NCBI GenBank assembly: GCA_963663215.1
Contig: OY760140.1
Location: 1,240,001 to 1,304,000 of the forward strand
From: BJGV01 sp003230615
GTDB lineage: Bacteria; Pseudomonadota; Gammaproteobacteria; Burkholderiales; Nitrosomonadaceae
Direction: 5' to 3'
Length of the DNA: 64,000 nucleotides
Both the position numbers and the translations under genes were made by a program. Under the pieces are notes generated by a model. It did not search any database and had not been told where the DNA came from. It worked only from the letters and a program-made list of their open reading frames with translations. Shown one piece after another: positions 54,102 to 62,318 of this stretch (position 1 is its first letter; each line of letters begins with the position of its first letter).

Positions 54102-54125
54102 GTGGTTCCTGGAACCAAAATCGAA
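54102..54125. other. Candidate right attachment site
   Basis: GGTTCCTGGAACC (54104-54116), a perfect palindrome around a T, overlaps AACCAAAATCGAA (54113-54125), the 13-base repeat shared with 38702-38714. It lies just downstream of the Nudix/ThiE stop. On the minus strand TTCGATTTTGGTTCCAGGAACCA resembles a tRNA T-loop-to-CCA end, but no tRNA body precedes it. Confidence 0.5.
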
Positions 54126-54149
54126 CCGGCATGGGCAGATATGAATGTC

Positions 54150-55088
54150 CTATGCCCATCCACGCATCATGGCGATACCATGGCCACCATGTTCCCAGGC
54201 CGTAGTTAAATCTTCCAAGCGCAAGCCACCCAAAGCATAAACTGGAAGTGAAAAATCATGGATCAGTGCGGCGAATTTTCTCCAGCCCATCGGAGCAGCT
54301 CCTGGATGACTTAACGTTGGTAATACTGGCCCCAAAACTACAAAATCTATACCTAGTTGCTCAGCATGAAAAAGCTCCTCGGCATTGTGGCATGATGCCC
54401 CACACAAATTGATATTTGGACGGCTGGAAAGACCCATCAGTTGTACTGAAGAGAAATGTACTCCGTCCATACCAATTTCTCTGGATAACTCGACATCGTT
54501 ATTTACCAAAACTTGCGCACCGTGACGATGAGCAAGCCCAACTACTTTATGTGCAAATACCCGTAGCTCATCTTTTATCATTACTTGCTCACGTACCTGC
54601 ACCAACCGTGAACCCTGCTGAAAGGAACTTTCAATCTGCGTTAATGAAACTTGTACACCCAGTTCAGCCGCATTAGTAATTATATAGACTGAGGGAAGAT
54701 TAAGCGCCTGCAATACGGGTACATTAGCCGGTAACATTGGCGCAACTCCAAATTCACCCGTAAATTGCCAGAACAACTCCTGATTTTCGTATGCGCGCAA
54801 CTCGCCATGCCACTTCACAAGCTTGTAGAAATAAAGCCGCACAGTGGCATGGGCATAGGTAAAAACACGAGTGATCCACGGATAAGCAAGTTCAATGTGT
54901 ATGCCTAGTTCTTCCATCAATTCACGATTGAGCGCATGCAAGCGGGATTCACCAAGTTCTACTTTCCCGCCAGGAAATTCCCAGTAACCCGCATAGGGCT
55001 TACCTTTAGGTCTACGGGCCAAAAGAAAACTACCGTCAGATCTGGTTATAACTGCCGCGACCACTTCAATAACAGGGAGATGAGACAT
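54150..55088 (-). CDS. Nudix hydrolase fused to a ThiE-like domain
   Basis: A 312-residue fusion. The N-terminal Nudix domain (about 1-130) has the box GGKVELGESRLHALNRELMEELGI (40-62), matching G-x5-E-x7-REUxEE, as in MutT-type 8-oxo-dGTPases. The C-terminal domain (about 132-312) is a TIM-barrel related to thiamine phosphate synthase/TenI (VYIITNAAELG..RLVQVREQVMIKDELR, HGAQVLVNNDVELS, GASCHNAEELFHAEQLGIDFVVLGPVLPTLSHPGAAPMGWRKF, VYALGGLRLED). The same fusion is known in many beta- and gammaproteobacteria. Whether the second half makes thiamine phosphate is unproven. It is the first backbone gene to the right of the element, downstream of argJ. Confidence 0.9.
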   Translation of the reverse strand: MSHLPVIEVVAAVITRSDGSFLLARRPKGKPYAGYWEFPGGKVELGESRLHALNRELMEELGIHIELAYPWITRVFTYAHATVRLYFYKLVKWHGELRAYENQELFWQFTGEFGVAPMLPANVPVLQALNLPSVYIITNAAELGVQVSLTQIESSFQQGSRLVQVREQVMIKDELRVFAHKVVGLAHRHGAQVLVNNDVELSREIGMDGVHFSSVQLMGLSSRPNINLCGASCHNAEELFHAEQLGIDFVVLGPVLPTLSHPGAAPMGWRKFAALIHDFSLPVYALGGLRLEDLTTAWEHGGHGIAMMRGWA

Positions 55089-55312
55089 ACTGAGGTAGAT
55101 TGACGAGCTAAAGATTTAGCCTCAAAAGGTAGCCAAAATATTATTTATCACTTTGAATGAATCCGACATCGCCACGTTTGCGCCAGCGAAGAGCAATTGC
55201 AGTTTTCCAGTCGGTTAACCGGCTGTTCGATAGGCAGTAGCCTCTCGATGCTGGAAAGCAACTTATTGGTACAAACATATAATTTACTAATTTTATTCAT
55301 ACGCTTAAAGAA

Positions 55313-56551
55313 TCAGCTTCGATAATCTGAATTAATTTTTACATAATCGTATGAAAGATCGCAAGTCCACACCGTGGTGGAAATTTTCCCTCGGTTAAGC
55401 ACAACCCGCACAGTAATTTCAGGCTGTCTCATTACTCGCTTGCCTTCTTGTTCCTTATAACTACTTGCCCTTCCACCATTCTCAGCAACTAATACATCAT
55501 CAAGATAGAGTTGCAAGGATCTGACATCAAGATCATCTATTCCCGCGTAACCTACAGCTGCAAGTATTCGTCCCAAATTTGGGTCAGATGCAAAAAAAGC
55601 AGTTTTTACTAGAGGCGAATGGGCAATAGAATATGCAATCTTTACACATTCATCTAAGTCTCTCCCGCCTTCAACCTTAACCGTAACAAATTTGGTTGCA
55701 CCTTCACCATCTCGTACAATAGCTTTTGCAAGTAGCATAGCTACCTCTGTCACCGCTTGTTGCAACACTCTGAACTCTGAACTCGCTTTATCCATGATTT
55801 CTACATTGCCTGCACGACCTGTCGCAATTAGAATGAAAGCATCGTTGGTCGAAGTATCGCCATCCACGGTGATCCGATTGAATGAATTATTCGCTGCATA
55901 ACGTACCATTTTCTGCAACAGGGACTGGCTCAAAGCTGCGTCAGTTGCCAGGTAACCTAGCATGGTAGCCATGTTGGGACGAATCATACCAGAGCCTTTA
56001 GCAACTCCAGTAATAGTCACGATTGTTCTGCCAAGTAAAATCTGCTTAGATATCACTTTGGGCACAAGATCTGTAGTCATTATTGCCTGAGCCGCAGCAA
56101 ACCAATTGTTCGGATTAAGATTGGCAACTGCTGCTGGTAAGGCTGAAATAATTCTCTGCAGAGGTAATGGCTCCATAATGACACCAGTAGAAAATGGCAG
56201 CACCTGCTTCTCATCACAACCCAACAATTCAGCCAGTTCTGCACAAATTGAACGGGCATGTGTGATACCCTCTTCTCCGGTACCAGCATTAGCGTTTCCA
56301 GTATTTATAATTAGCGCTTGGATTGGAAGTAAGGGATTAGATTCGAAAAGATGTTCCTTAGCCACTATCACTGGCGCAGCACAAAAACGGTTCTGCGTAA
56401 ATACTCCAGCGATTTTTGCATCTTCATCCAACGTGATCAATAGCAAATCTTTACGATTGGGTTTCTTAACTCCCGCCTTGGCAATACCGAGAGATACACC
56501 ATTTATTGGTGATAGTTGTTCGAGTAGTGTGGGCGAAAAATTTGCTGGCAT
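55313..56551 (-). CDS. argJ: Bifunctional ornithine acetyltransferase / N-acetylglutamate synthase
   Basis: ArgJ transfers the acetyl group between N-acetylornithine and glutamate in the cyclic arginine pathway. The 412-residue precursor self-cleaves before Thr196 in RPNMATMLGY; the new N-terminal Thr is the nucleophile. GVAKGSGMIRPNMATML and NSFNRITVDGDTSTNDAFILIATG are family signatures. I chose ATG 56551, where the family begins (MPANFSPTLL..GVSLGIAKAGVKKPNRKDLLLI), with GAGGA close upstream; a TTG 15 bases earlier is open. It lies 224 bases before the Nudix/ThiE gene and diverges from the TusA-like gene. Confidence 0.96.
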   Translation of the reverse strand: MPANFSPTLLEQLSPINGVSLGIAKAGVKKPNRKDLLLITLDEDAKIAGVFTQNRFCAAPVIVAKEHLFESNPLLPIQALIINTGNANAGTGEEGITHARSICAELAELLGCDEKQVLPFSTGVIMEPLPLQRIISALPAAVANLNPNNWFAAAQAIMTTDLVPKVISKQILLGRTIVTITGVAKGSGMIRPNMATMLGYLATDAALSQSLLQKMVRYAANNSFNRITVDGDTSTNDAFILIATGRAGNVEIMDKASSEFRVLQQAVTEVAMLLAKAIVRDGEGATKFVTVKVEGGRDLDECVKIAYSIAHSPLVKTAFFASDPNLGRILAAVGYAGIDDLDVRSLQLYLDDVLVAENGGRASSYKEQEGKRVMRQPEITVRVVLNRGKISTTVWTCDLSYDYVKINSDYRS

Positions 56552-56694
56552 AATCCTCAGGTCCAAGAAATTGTGCTATCAGACACTCTATCCTAACTCA
56601 TCTTTGATACTCTACCCATATCTACTAGATTCATTGCGGGCGATGGCCTTATAATCTTTTGATTATTAGTATCGGTCTCTTGAGAAAAAGAAGC

Positions 56695-56922
56695 ATGAAT
56701 TTCGACAAAGAACTTGATGTACGTGGCCTAAACTGCCCGCTGCCTATTCTGCGCTCAAAGAAATCCCTGGCGGACATGGCTTCCGGACAAGTGCTTAGAA
56801 TAATCGCCACCGACCCAGGTGCAGTTATTGATTTCCAGGTTTTTTCTGACCAGACAGGCAATATTCTACTATCGCTGTCAGAGGCAAATAAAGAGTTCAC
56901 ATTCTACATAAAGAAAAAATAA
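56695..56922 (+). CDS. TusA/SirA-like sulfur carrier protein
   Basis: A 75-residue protein of the TusA family. It has the conserved Cys14 in DVRGLNCPLPILRSKKSL, followed by GQVLRIIATDPGAVIDFQVF, the usual beta-alpha-beta-alpha fold. Family members relay persulfide sulfur for tRNA thiolation or sulfur oxidation and partner with rhodaneses; the window's rhodanese (3782-4234) is distant, so no link is implied. I use ATG 56695 rather than the upstream ATG 56659, because the family starts there. Confidence 0.9.
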   Translation: MNFDKELDVRGLNCPLPILRSKKSLADMASGQVLRIIATDPGAVIDFQVFSDQTGNILLSLSEANKEFTFYIKKK

Positions 56923-57306
56923 AATTCTTAGTACGTAATACTCCTTATTGGTTTACAAACTCTAATCTGTAAAGAAACTAGTTATAAACATGCCATGAAA
57001 AGTTATTCAAAATTTGAGTACTGGTCGGCCAACCAAATGTTTTCTGTGGTCACAGCTACTTCTCAAGTGTCTTTCTTGGTGATTTCTCAAAATCACTACT
57101 AAATTGGTATTAGCCTAATGTTTCGTTAATAATGTAGATTAAAAGAAGGGTATGTGTCCATATGATATTTGTGTAAGTTTTCGGCAATAACTATAGACTT
57201 GAGTGTGAAAGCTTCTTAACACTATGCACTAGATGAGAAATCCAACTTATTCTTAATTACATCACTTCAACGCTTTAAAGTTGCATAAAATATTAAAAAC
57301 ATTGGG
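56923..57306. other. Intergenic region, no supported gene
   Basis: About 380 AT-rich bases between the convergent TusA-like and nagZ genes. A 35-codon frame from ATG 56995 has no ribosome site and no recognisable product. No strong hairpin terminator was found, although both genes should end here. Confidence 0.5.
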
Positions 57307-58356
57307 TTATGCTAGCGGTAATTCTCCATTGCTAACTCCAATGTTCCCGACTTCCTTCATTGATTTAATGAAATGAGCACTCTCATGTAATTTAGCAACT
57401 GAATCTGCGTGATATCGGCCGCGCATACGTGCCAGACGGGCAAGACTAATAGCTGAGATGTCCCATTGCAGTTCAGCTAACAATTTATCTGCCGCATGAG
57501 GATTATTGCATACCAGCACCATATCGCAACCTGCATTAAATGAAACTTCAGCGCGTTGCACTACGCCACCGGCAACTGCAGCGCCTTCCATGCTTAGGTC
57601 ATCACTAAAAATGCAACCATCAAAACCAAGTTCGGTACGTAAGACTTCTTGCAGCCAAACTTTTGAAAACCCAGCGGGTTGCGAATCTACCTTGGGGTAT
57701 ATGATATGTGCCGGCATAATACTGGTAAGGCCAAAATCAATCATTTGCCGAAACGGAATCAAATCATCCATTTCGATGTCGGCGTAAGTGCGCTTATCCA
57801 CTGGTATTTCTATGTGAGAGTCTGCTTGGATGTAGCCGTGACCAGGAAAGTGTTTGCCAATCGCAACCATACCACCTTGCTTTAGGCCCAGCATCAGGCT
57901 GTGAGCTAGACCTCCTATAGCCTGTGGTTTACGATGAAAAGCACGATTTCCAATGATGCTACTCTGTCCATGATCTATATCAAGCACTGGAGTAAAGCTT
58001 AGGTCTACACCACAAGCACGCAATTCAGCCGCTAGTACATAGCCTGTTAGTTGTGCCAAATGACGCGCTCGAACAGGATGTTCGTCCCAAATTATCCCCA
58101 ATTCACGCATTGCAGGCAATCGTGTAAAATCTTTACGGAATCGCTGTATCCTTCCACCCTCATGGTCCACTGCGATTAGCAAAGACGGAGTACGTAGAGA
58201 ATGAATTTCGGTAGTTAATTCAGTTAATTGTCTGAGGGATGAGTAGTTACGGGTGAATAAAATTACACCACCGGTCAGAGGATGCTGAAGTCTTCTTTTA
58301 TCGTCGATTGTAAGTTGTGTACCCTCAATGTCGAGCATGATGGGACCCAGCGACAT
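57307..58356 (-). CDS. nagZ: Beta-N-acetylhexosaminidase (muropeptide recycling)
   Basis: NagZ is a cytoplasmic GH3 enzyme removing GlcNAc from anhydro-muropeptides in cell-wall recycling. The 349-residue length and motifs fit: AVDHEGGRIQRF, the KHFPGHG loop (168-174) with the catalytic Asp/His pair (DSH, 179-181), PAHIIYPKVD and the nucleophilic Asp in FSDDLSMEGAAV (252-253). Its ATG overlaps the acpS stop (TAATG). It is the last gene of the long minus-strand operon from lepA. Confidence 0.96.
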   Translation of the reverse strand: MSLGPIMLDIEGTQLTIDDKRRLQHPLTGGVILFTRNYSSLRQLTELTTEIHSLRTPSLLIAVDHEGGRIQRFRKDFTRLPAMRELGIIWDEHPVRARHLAQLTGYVLAAELRACGVDLSFTPVLDIDHGQSSIIGNRAFHRKPQAIGGLAHSLMLGLKQGGMVAIGKHFPGHGYIQADSHIEIPVDKRTYADIEMDDLIPFRQMIDFGLTSIMPAHIIYPKVDSQPAGFSKVWLQEVLRTELGFDGCIFSDDLSMEGAAVAGGVVQRAEVSFNAGCDMVLVCNNPHAADKLLAELQWDISAISLARLARMRGRYHADSVAKLHESAHFIKSMKEVGNIGVSNGELPLA

Positions 58357-58733
58357 TATTTCTCCAGGATCACAAAAGCGCAGGCAAGGCTCATCTCGTC
58401 ACTCATAGAAAGATGGTAACTAGTGATTCCCTCATTTCTAATCAACAGGTTTAGCTCTGGATGAAAGTCATAGTATGGCTTTCCCAGACTGTCATGGGTG
58501 ATCCCAATATGACTTAAACATACAGGGTGACGAAAACCCGTACCCATCGCCTTGGAAAAAGCTTCCTTAGCAGCGAAATGTTTAGCTAGAAACATTGCTG
58601 GTTTGCCGCTATTCTCAAACTCAGGCCACTCGCCATTTGTTAGCAGTCTTTTAGCAAAACGCTTACCGTATCTCTCTAACAAACGCGCAATGCGCGAGGG
58701 TTCTACAAGATCAGTCCCTATTCCATAGATCAT
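58356..58733 (-). CDS. acpS: Holo-[acyl-carrier-protein] synthase
   Basis: Transfers the 4'-phosphopantetheine arm from CoA to the acyl carrier protein. The 125-residue protein has the family motifs IGTDLVEPSRIARLLER (Asp8) and KHFAAKEAFSKAMGTGF (Glu57), both magnesium ligands, plus the trimer-interface HLSMSDEMSLACAFVILE. It overlaps pdxJ by four bases (ATGA) and nagZ by one, in the pdxJ-acpS pairing common in proteobacteria. Confidence 0.96.
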   Translation of the reverse strand: MIYGIGTDLVEPSRIARLLERYGKRFAKRLLTNGEWPEFENSGKPAMFLAKHFAAKEAFSKAMGTGFRHPVCLSHIGITHDSLGKPYYDFHPELNLLIRNEGITSYHLSMSDEMSLACAFVILEK

Positions 58734-59455
58734 TTGTGCTCTTCCAACATTAATTTTTTCATTTCTTGTACCGCCTGTTCAAAACCTATAAACAAGGCAC
58801 GGGCTACAATAGAATGACCAATATTTAGCTCAGATATATCAGTAATCGCAGCGATGGATTGTACATTATTATAATGTAACCCATGTCCGGCATTGACTTT
58901 CAAACCTTGATTAACCCCATGCGTTACGGCAGAGGAGATCTGCTCAAGCTCCTCCTGTTGTCCCTTTGCAGTCAGCGCGTCTGAATATCGGCCGGTATGA
59001 ATTTCAATCATTGGTGCACTTGTCTTCACCGCTGCATCAATCTGTGCACGGTCTGCGTTGACAAATAGTGAAACTCGAATACCTACTTCAGCCAGTTTGT
59101 TGCATGCACGTCTTACCTGTGCAAAATGCCGCAGCACATCTAGCCCACCTTCAGTTGTTAGTTCTTCTCGCCGCTCAGGAACTAAGCAAACATCATCCGG
59201 TTTTATACTTAACGCAAAAGTTATCATTTCATCGGTCACCGCGCTTTCCAGATTCATGCGCGTTTTAAGCAAATTACGCAGAGTTTTTACATCGCTATCT
59301 TGAATGTGGCGTCGGTCTTCCCGTAAATGCAAAGTAATCGCATCTGCTCCAGCAGACTCTGCAATCAACGCAGCTTCTACTGGACTGGGATAAGTTGTTC
59401 CACGCACCTGCCGTAGAGTTGCAACATGATCAATGTTGACTCCCAGTTCAATCAT
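58730..59455 (-). CDS. pdxJ: Pyridoxine 5'-phosphate synthase
   Basis: Condenses 3-amino-1-hydroxyacetone phosphate with deoxyxylulose phosphate to give pyridoxine phosphate (DXP-dependent vitamin B6 pathway). The 241-residue TIM barrel has ELGVNIDHVATLRQVRGT, DAITLHLREDRRHIQDSD, the catalytic Glu in LVPERREELTTEGGLDV and NAGHGLHYNNV. Its start overlaps the recO stop and its stop overlaps acpS, four bases each. The pathway implies a gammaproteobacterial/betaproteobacterial-type B6 route. Confidence 0.97.
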   Translation of the reverse strand: MIELGVNIDHVATLRQVRGTTYPSPVEAALIAESAGADAITLHLREDRRHIQDSDVKTLRNLLKTRMNLESAVTDEMITFALSIKPDDVCLVPERREELTTEGGLDVLRHFAQVRRACNKLAEVGIRVSLFVNADRAQIDAAVKTSAPMIEIHTGRYSDALTAKGQQEELEQISSAVTHGVNQGLKVNAGHGLHYNNVQSIAAITDISELNIGHSIVARALFIGFEQAVQEMKKLMLEEHK

Positions 59456-60180
59456 AACTTCTGTAGATCTCTCAATAATTGCCGAGTATACAACGGTTGC
59501 TCTCCAAGATAATGGTTAAGTATGTAACGCATCAGTATTTTACTTTGCTGTCTGGTAGTGACATCAGAATAATCACCTCTTTCCATGTCTAGAAGGGTTT
59601 TTCCGCTTAGTTGTAGACCACAGTTATTATCACTTCCATTCAGTGCCACCGGGCCCCGTTCGACTTCGTAGCAGTATTCTTCATCCAGGTTCAGTGGCTT
59701 CCCAGAAACAGCGTCTTCGTTGAGTGTCAAAGCATAACCTAGCTCTTTCAACATACGCCTTTCAAAATGCCGCAGAATAGGTGTGTAATCTTTCTGAGTA
59801 TTCAATGCTGCCAGCGTTTCTTGATAGTACTCGAATAATTGTTCGTGAGGATCATCACGGCGCAGTAACCGCACTAGCAGTTCATTCAAATAAAAACCAC
59901 AAATCAGTGCCATTCCCTGCAAAGATTGTTGACCACCCTGCCATTCCGCCTTGTGCAGAGTGCGTAATTCTGATTTACCGGTCCAAGAAAGCTGTAATGG
60001 CTGAAACGCTAATAATAATCCCCTGAGTGCAGATTTAGGGCGCTTGGCACCTTTTGCTATCAACGGCACCCGTCCAGAATTTCGTGTAAAAGTCTCCACC
60101 AAGAGACTAGTTTCCAGATAGGGGTAAGTATGCAGCACAAAAGCAGGCTGAGCATCTTGTCGAAATTTATCTACAGTCAT
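59452..60180 (-). CDS. recO: DNA repair protein RecO
   Basis: RecO loads RecA at gaps with RecF/RecR and anneals SSB-coated DNA. Of about 242 residues, the N-terminal OB fold (FVLHTYPYLETSLLVETFTRNSGRVPLIAKGAKRPKSALRGLLLAFQPLQLSW) is diagnostic. The middle helical region has LCxx-type LICGFYLNELLVRLLRRDDPHEQLFEYYQETL; the C-terminal half is helical, without a complete zinc finger. I use ATG 60180 (MTVDKFRQD), as the seven upstream residues are non-conserved; neither start has a strong ribosome site. It overlaps pdxJ and lies 45 bases after era. Confidence 0.93.
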   Translation of the reverse strand: MTVDKFRQDAQPAFVLHTYPYLETSLLVETFTRNSGRVPLIAKGAKRPKSALRGLLLAFQPLQLSWTGKSELRTLHKAEWQGGQQSLQGMALICGFYLNELLVRLLRRDDPHEQLFEYYQETLAALNTQKDYTPILRHFERRMLKELGYALTLNEDAVSGKPLNLDEEYCYEVERGPVALNGSDNNCGLQLSGKTLLDMERGDYSDVTTRQQSKILMRYILNHYLGEQPLYTRQLLRDLQKL

Positions 60181-60225
60181 CAATGTCGCTTCTAAAATCA
60201 ACCTATGTTCATTATCATTATGAGA

Positions 60226-61119
60226 TTACTCATAGCCCAGAGTTTTTAATGCCCGCAAATCATCAGCCCATCCTCTTTTCACCTTCACCCAGACTTTAAG
60301 ATACACCTTGCTACCAAAAAGTTTCTCCATGTCTTTACGTGCCCGAGTAGCAACCGCCTTGAGCTCCTCACCATTCTTGCCTATAATCATGGCCTTCTGA
60401 TTAGCCCTGTCTACAATAATAGACGCATGAATCCTACGTAGTCCGCTTTCAACTGTGAATTGATCTATGGCAACACTAACGGAATAAGGTATTTCATCCC
60501 ACATCAAACGAAATAATTTCTCACGTACCAACTCGGCTGCGATAAATCGCTCACTACGATCTGTAATTTCATCTTCTCTAAATAAAAATGGGCTTTCCGG
60601 CAAATATGGACGGATTGTACAGATTAGTTCTGGAAGCTGTGTTCCGTGCTCAGCACTTATTGGAACCATTGCCGAGAATGCAAACTCTTTAGAAAGTTTT
60701 GCAAGGAACGGAAGAAGCTTTAATTTATCTGCTAAACGATCCACTTTATTGATGACCAGAATCACCGGCTTGTCGACAGGTAGGAGTTTCAAGATTTGTG
60801 CGTCTCGCTCATCAAAACATATTGCTTCAATCACAAACACCACTACGTCCACATCATGCACACTTTGAGTAACTGCACGATTCATTACACTATTTAACCG
60901 ATTCATGTGCTGCGTCTGAAAACCGGGCGTATCGACAAAAATGAACTGTGATTGCTCATCAGTTAGGATGCCATTAATACGATGTCGGGTAGTCTGCGCC
61001 TTTTTCGAGGTAATGCTGACGTTCTGTCCAACCAAATGGTTAAGTAGTGTGGATTTGCCAACATTAGGTCGTCCAATGATAGCAATGTATCCGGTATGGT
61101 GTTTTAGAGTAGCTATCAT
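60226..61119 (-). CDS. era: Ribosome-assembly GTPase Era
   Basis: Era binds the 3' end of 16S rRNA during 30S maturation. G motifs: GRPNVGKSTLLN (G1), T in SKKAQTTRHR (G2), DTPGF (G3), NKVDRL (G4) and SAEHG (G5). The C-terminal KH domain carries ERLFRLMWDEIPY-type helices, ASIIVDRANQKAMIIGKNGEELKAVATRARKDMEKLFG and KVWVKVKRGW. I start at ATG 61119 (MIATLKHHTGYIAIIG); a GTG four codons earlier is open. The rnc-era-recO order is the classical one. Confidence 0.97.
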   Translation of the reverse strand: MIATLKHHTGYIAIIGRPNVGKSTLLNHLVGQNVSITSKKAQTTRHRINGILTDEQSQFIFVDTPGFQTQHMNRLNSVMNRAVTQSVHDVDVVVFVIEAICFDERDAQILKLLPVDKPVILVINKVDRLADKLKLLPFLAKLSKEFAFSAMVPISAEHGTQLPELICTIRPYLPESPFLFREDEITDRSERFIAAELVREKLFRLMWDEIPYSVSVAIDQFTVESGLRRIHASIIVDRANQKAMIIGKNGEELKAVATRARKDMEKLFGSKVYLKVWVKVKRGWADDLRALKTLGYE

Positions 61120-61193
61120 CTTGAAATACACTCAGCGGAAAATAAAGAACTTATCCGAGTAGAATCAACAAAATTTGGACTCATCTGCAAATT

Positions 61194-61868
61194 TTAGCAA
61201 TGCGAGTGCGCTTGTTCATAGGCTCGCTTTGCTGCTTCCTGCTCTGCGCTACGACGGCTGGCACCTTCTCCCATGGTACGAATGTTGAGTTTTGGGATAA
61301 CACACTCCACGTGAAATTGCTGCTGATGCGCTTCGCCACTGGTAATGACAACGGAATATTGCGGCAACATCAGTTTACGACTTTGCAGATATTCCTGTAA
61401 AAGAGTCTTAGGATCTTTACCCAAATTTTGTGGGTCAAATTGATGAAGTAGCGGTGCAAAAAGAGTGATGACAACTTCCTCAGCTTTTACGAAACCTCCG
61501 TCAAGATAGACTGCACCTAGAAAAGCTTCCAGTGTATCTGCAAGAATCGAAGGGCGGCTACATCCACCACTTTTGAGTTCCCCTTCACCAAGTTTAATCT
61601 GTTTCCCTAGGTCAAGTGTTTGCGCCAATTTAAACAACGCTTGCTGATTGACGAGGTTGGCCCGAAGTCGCGACAAATCACCTTCTGGAAGACTGGAGAA
61701 ATGCCTGAATACCAACCCTGCAACTGCACAGTTGATAACACTGTCTCCAAGAAATTCAAGGCGCTCGTTGTGTGGACGGCCGTAACTGCGGTGAGTCAGT
61801 GCCTGGCACAATAACTCAGGCTGGCTGAAACTATAACCGGTTTTCTTGAAAAGCGTGTCGCTGTCCAT
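61194..61868 (-). CDS. rnc: Ribonuclease III
   Basis: Cleaves double-stranded RNA, including rRNA precursors. The 224-residue protein has the signature NERLEFLGDSVINC with Glu38 and Asp42, the second metal-ligand region DTLEAFLGAVYLDGG, and a C-terminal dsRNA-binding domain (DPKTLLQEYLQSRKLMLPQYSVV to the end; GEGASRRSAEQEAAKRAYEQ). The putative AGGAG site directly abuts ATG 61868 with no spacer, so initiation may be inefficient or use another site. It lies between the DUF4845 gene and era. Confidence 0.96.
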   Translation of the reverse strand: MDSDTLFKKTGYSFSQPELLCQALTHRSYGRPHNERLEFLGDSVINCAVAGLVFRHFSSLPEGDLSRLRANLVNQQALFKLAQTLDLGKQIKLGEGELKSGGCSRPSILADTLEAFLGAVYLDGGFVKAEEVVITLFAPLLHQFDPQNLGKDPKTLLQEYLQSRKLMLPQYSVVITSGEAHQQQFHVECVIPKLNIRTMGEGASRRSAEQEAAKRAYEQAHSHC

Positions 61869-61912
61869 CTCCTGATTAGCTTATATGTAGTATATGTTTG
61901 ATTGCTATGGCC

Positions 61913-62284
61913 CTACTCGTCACTACGCACATTAAAATCAAGGTACAAAGAAATATTCGCGAATAGCGGAGTTTTAACTGAATAGATAATGCTCAGAACT
62001 GCTTGTCCATTTTCTTTGTTGAATTCGATGTCACCTTCGTCCACGACGCTTATATCATCTATTTGTGCTCGCTTATTAAATGACGTCCTTATTTCTGCTT
62101 TCGTTCCATTCTGCAAAACAGGATCATTGGCTATTGCTATTAAAGTTGATTTTATTGCTGCGTACTCTCTGTACACCGGGACTAGTTTCATTCCTAAAAC
62201 GGCAACAAAAAACAGCACAAACGACCACAAAAATAAACCTGATAAACCTACGCCCCTTTGCTTATACATTACGTCGTGACGCAT
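61913..62284 (-). CDS. DUF4845 membrane protein
   Basis: A 123-residue protein with one N-terminal membrane helix (GVGLSGLFLWSFVLFFVAVLGMKLVP) and a soluble part, typical of the DUF4845 family found between lepB and rnc in betaproteobacteria and gammaproteobacteria. The VYREYAAIKSTLIAIANDP segment and AEIRTSFNKRAQIDDIS are family-like. AGGAGA six bases before ATG 62284 supports this start over an internal Met. Function unknown; the location implies a link to the signal peptidase operon only by cotranscription. Confidence 0.85.
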   Translation of the reverse strand: MRHDVMYKQRGVGLSGLFLWSFVLFFVAVLGMKLVPVYREYAAIKSTLIAIANDPVLQNGTKAEIRTSFNKRAQIDDISVVDEGDIEFNKENGQAVLSIIYSVKTPLFANISLYLDFNVRSDE

Positions 62285-62318
62285 ATTATTCTCCTAAAAT
62301 TTAAGAGCTCTACTCCAA

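Larger units (their letters stand above)
38702..54125. mobile_element. P4-like integrative element with a restriction/defence cargo
   Basis: The interval is bounded by a 13-base direct repeat AACCAAAATCGAA (38702-38714 and 54113-54125). Next to each repeat is a GGTTC stretch forming a partial palindrome, and inside each end lie similar arm-site-like sequences (38767-38787, 53968-53998). The right end holds the tyrosine integrase, an AlpA-like regulator, a primase-helicase and an iteron-like array; the left and centre hold nuclease, restriction-modification, AIPR, Vsr and unknown exported genes. It separates yacG from the Nudix/ThiE gene, which I remember as neighbours in other betaproteobacteria. 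Boundaries are read from sequence; that the whole interval moves as one unit is inference, and internal repeats suggest more than one insertion event. Confidence 0.7.

Noticed and set aside
38453..54125. CRISPR array or Cas operon near the Cas4-like nuclease
   Set aside because: No regularly spaced repeats; the Cas4-like domain belongs to the TM0106-type protein.
54103..54150. tRNA gene at the right attachment site (minus-strand T-loop-like TTCGATT and a CCA end)
   Set aside because: The T-stem pairs only with several G-U pairs, no acceptor 5' strand, D-arm or anticodon arm lies upstream, and the thiE stop is only about 20 bases away. The left copy does not end in CCA.
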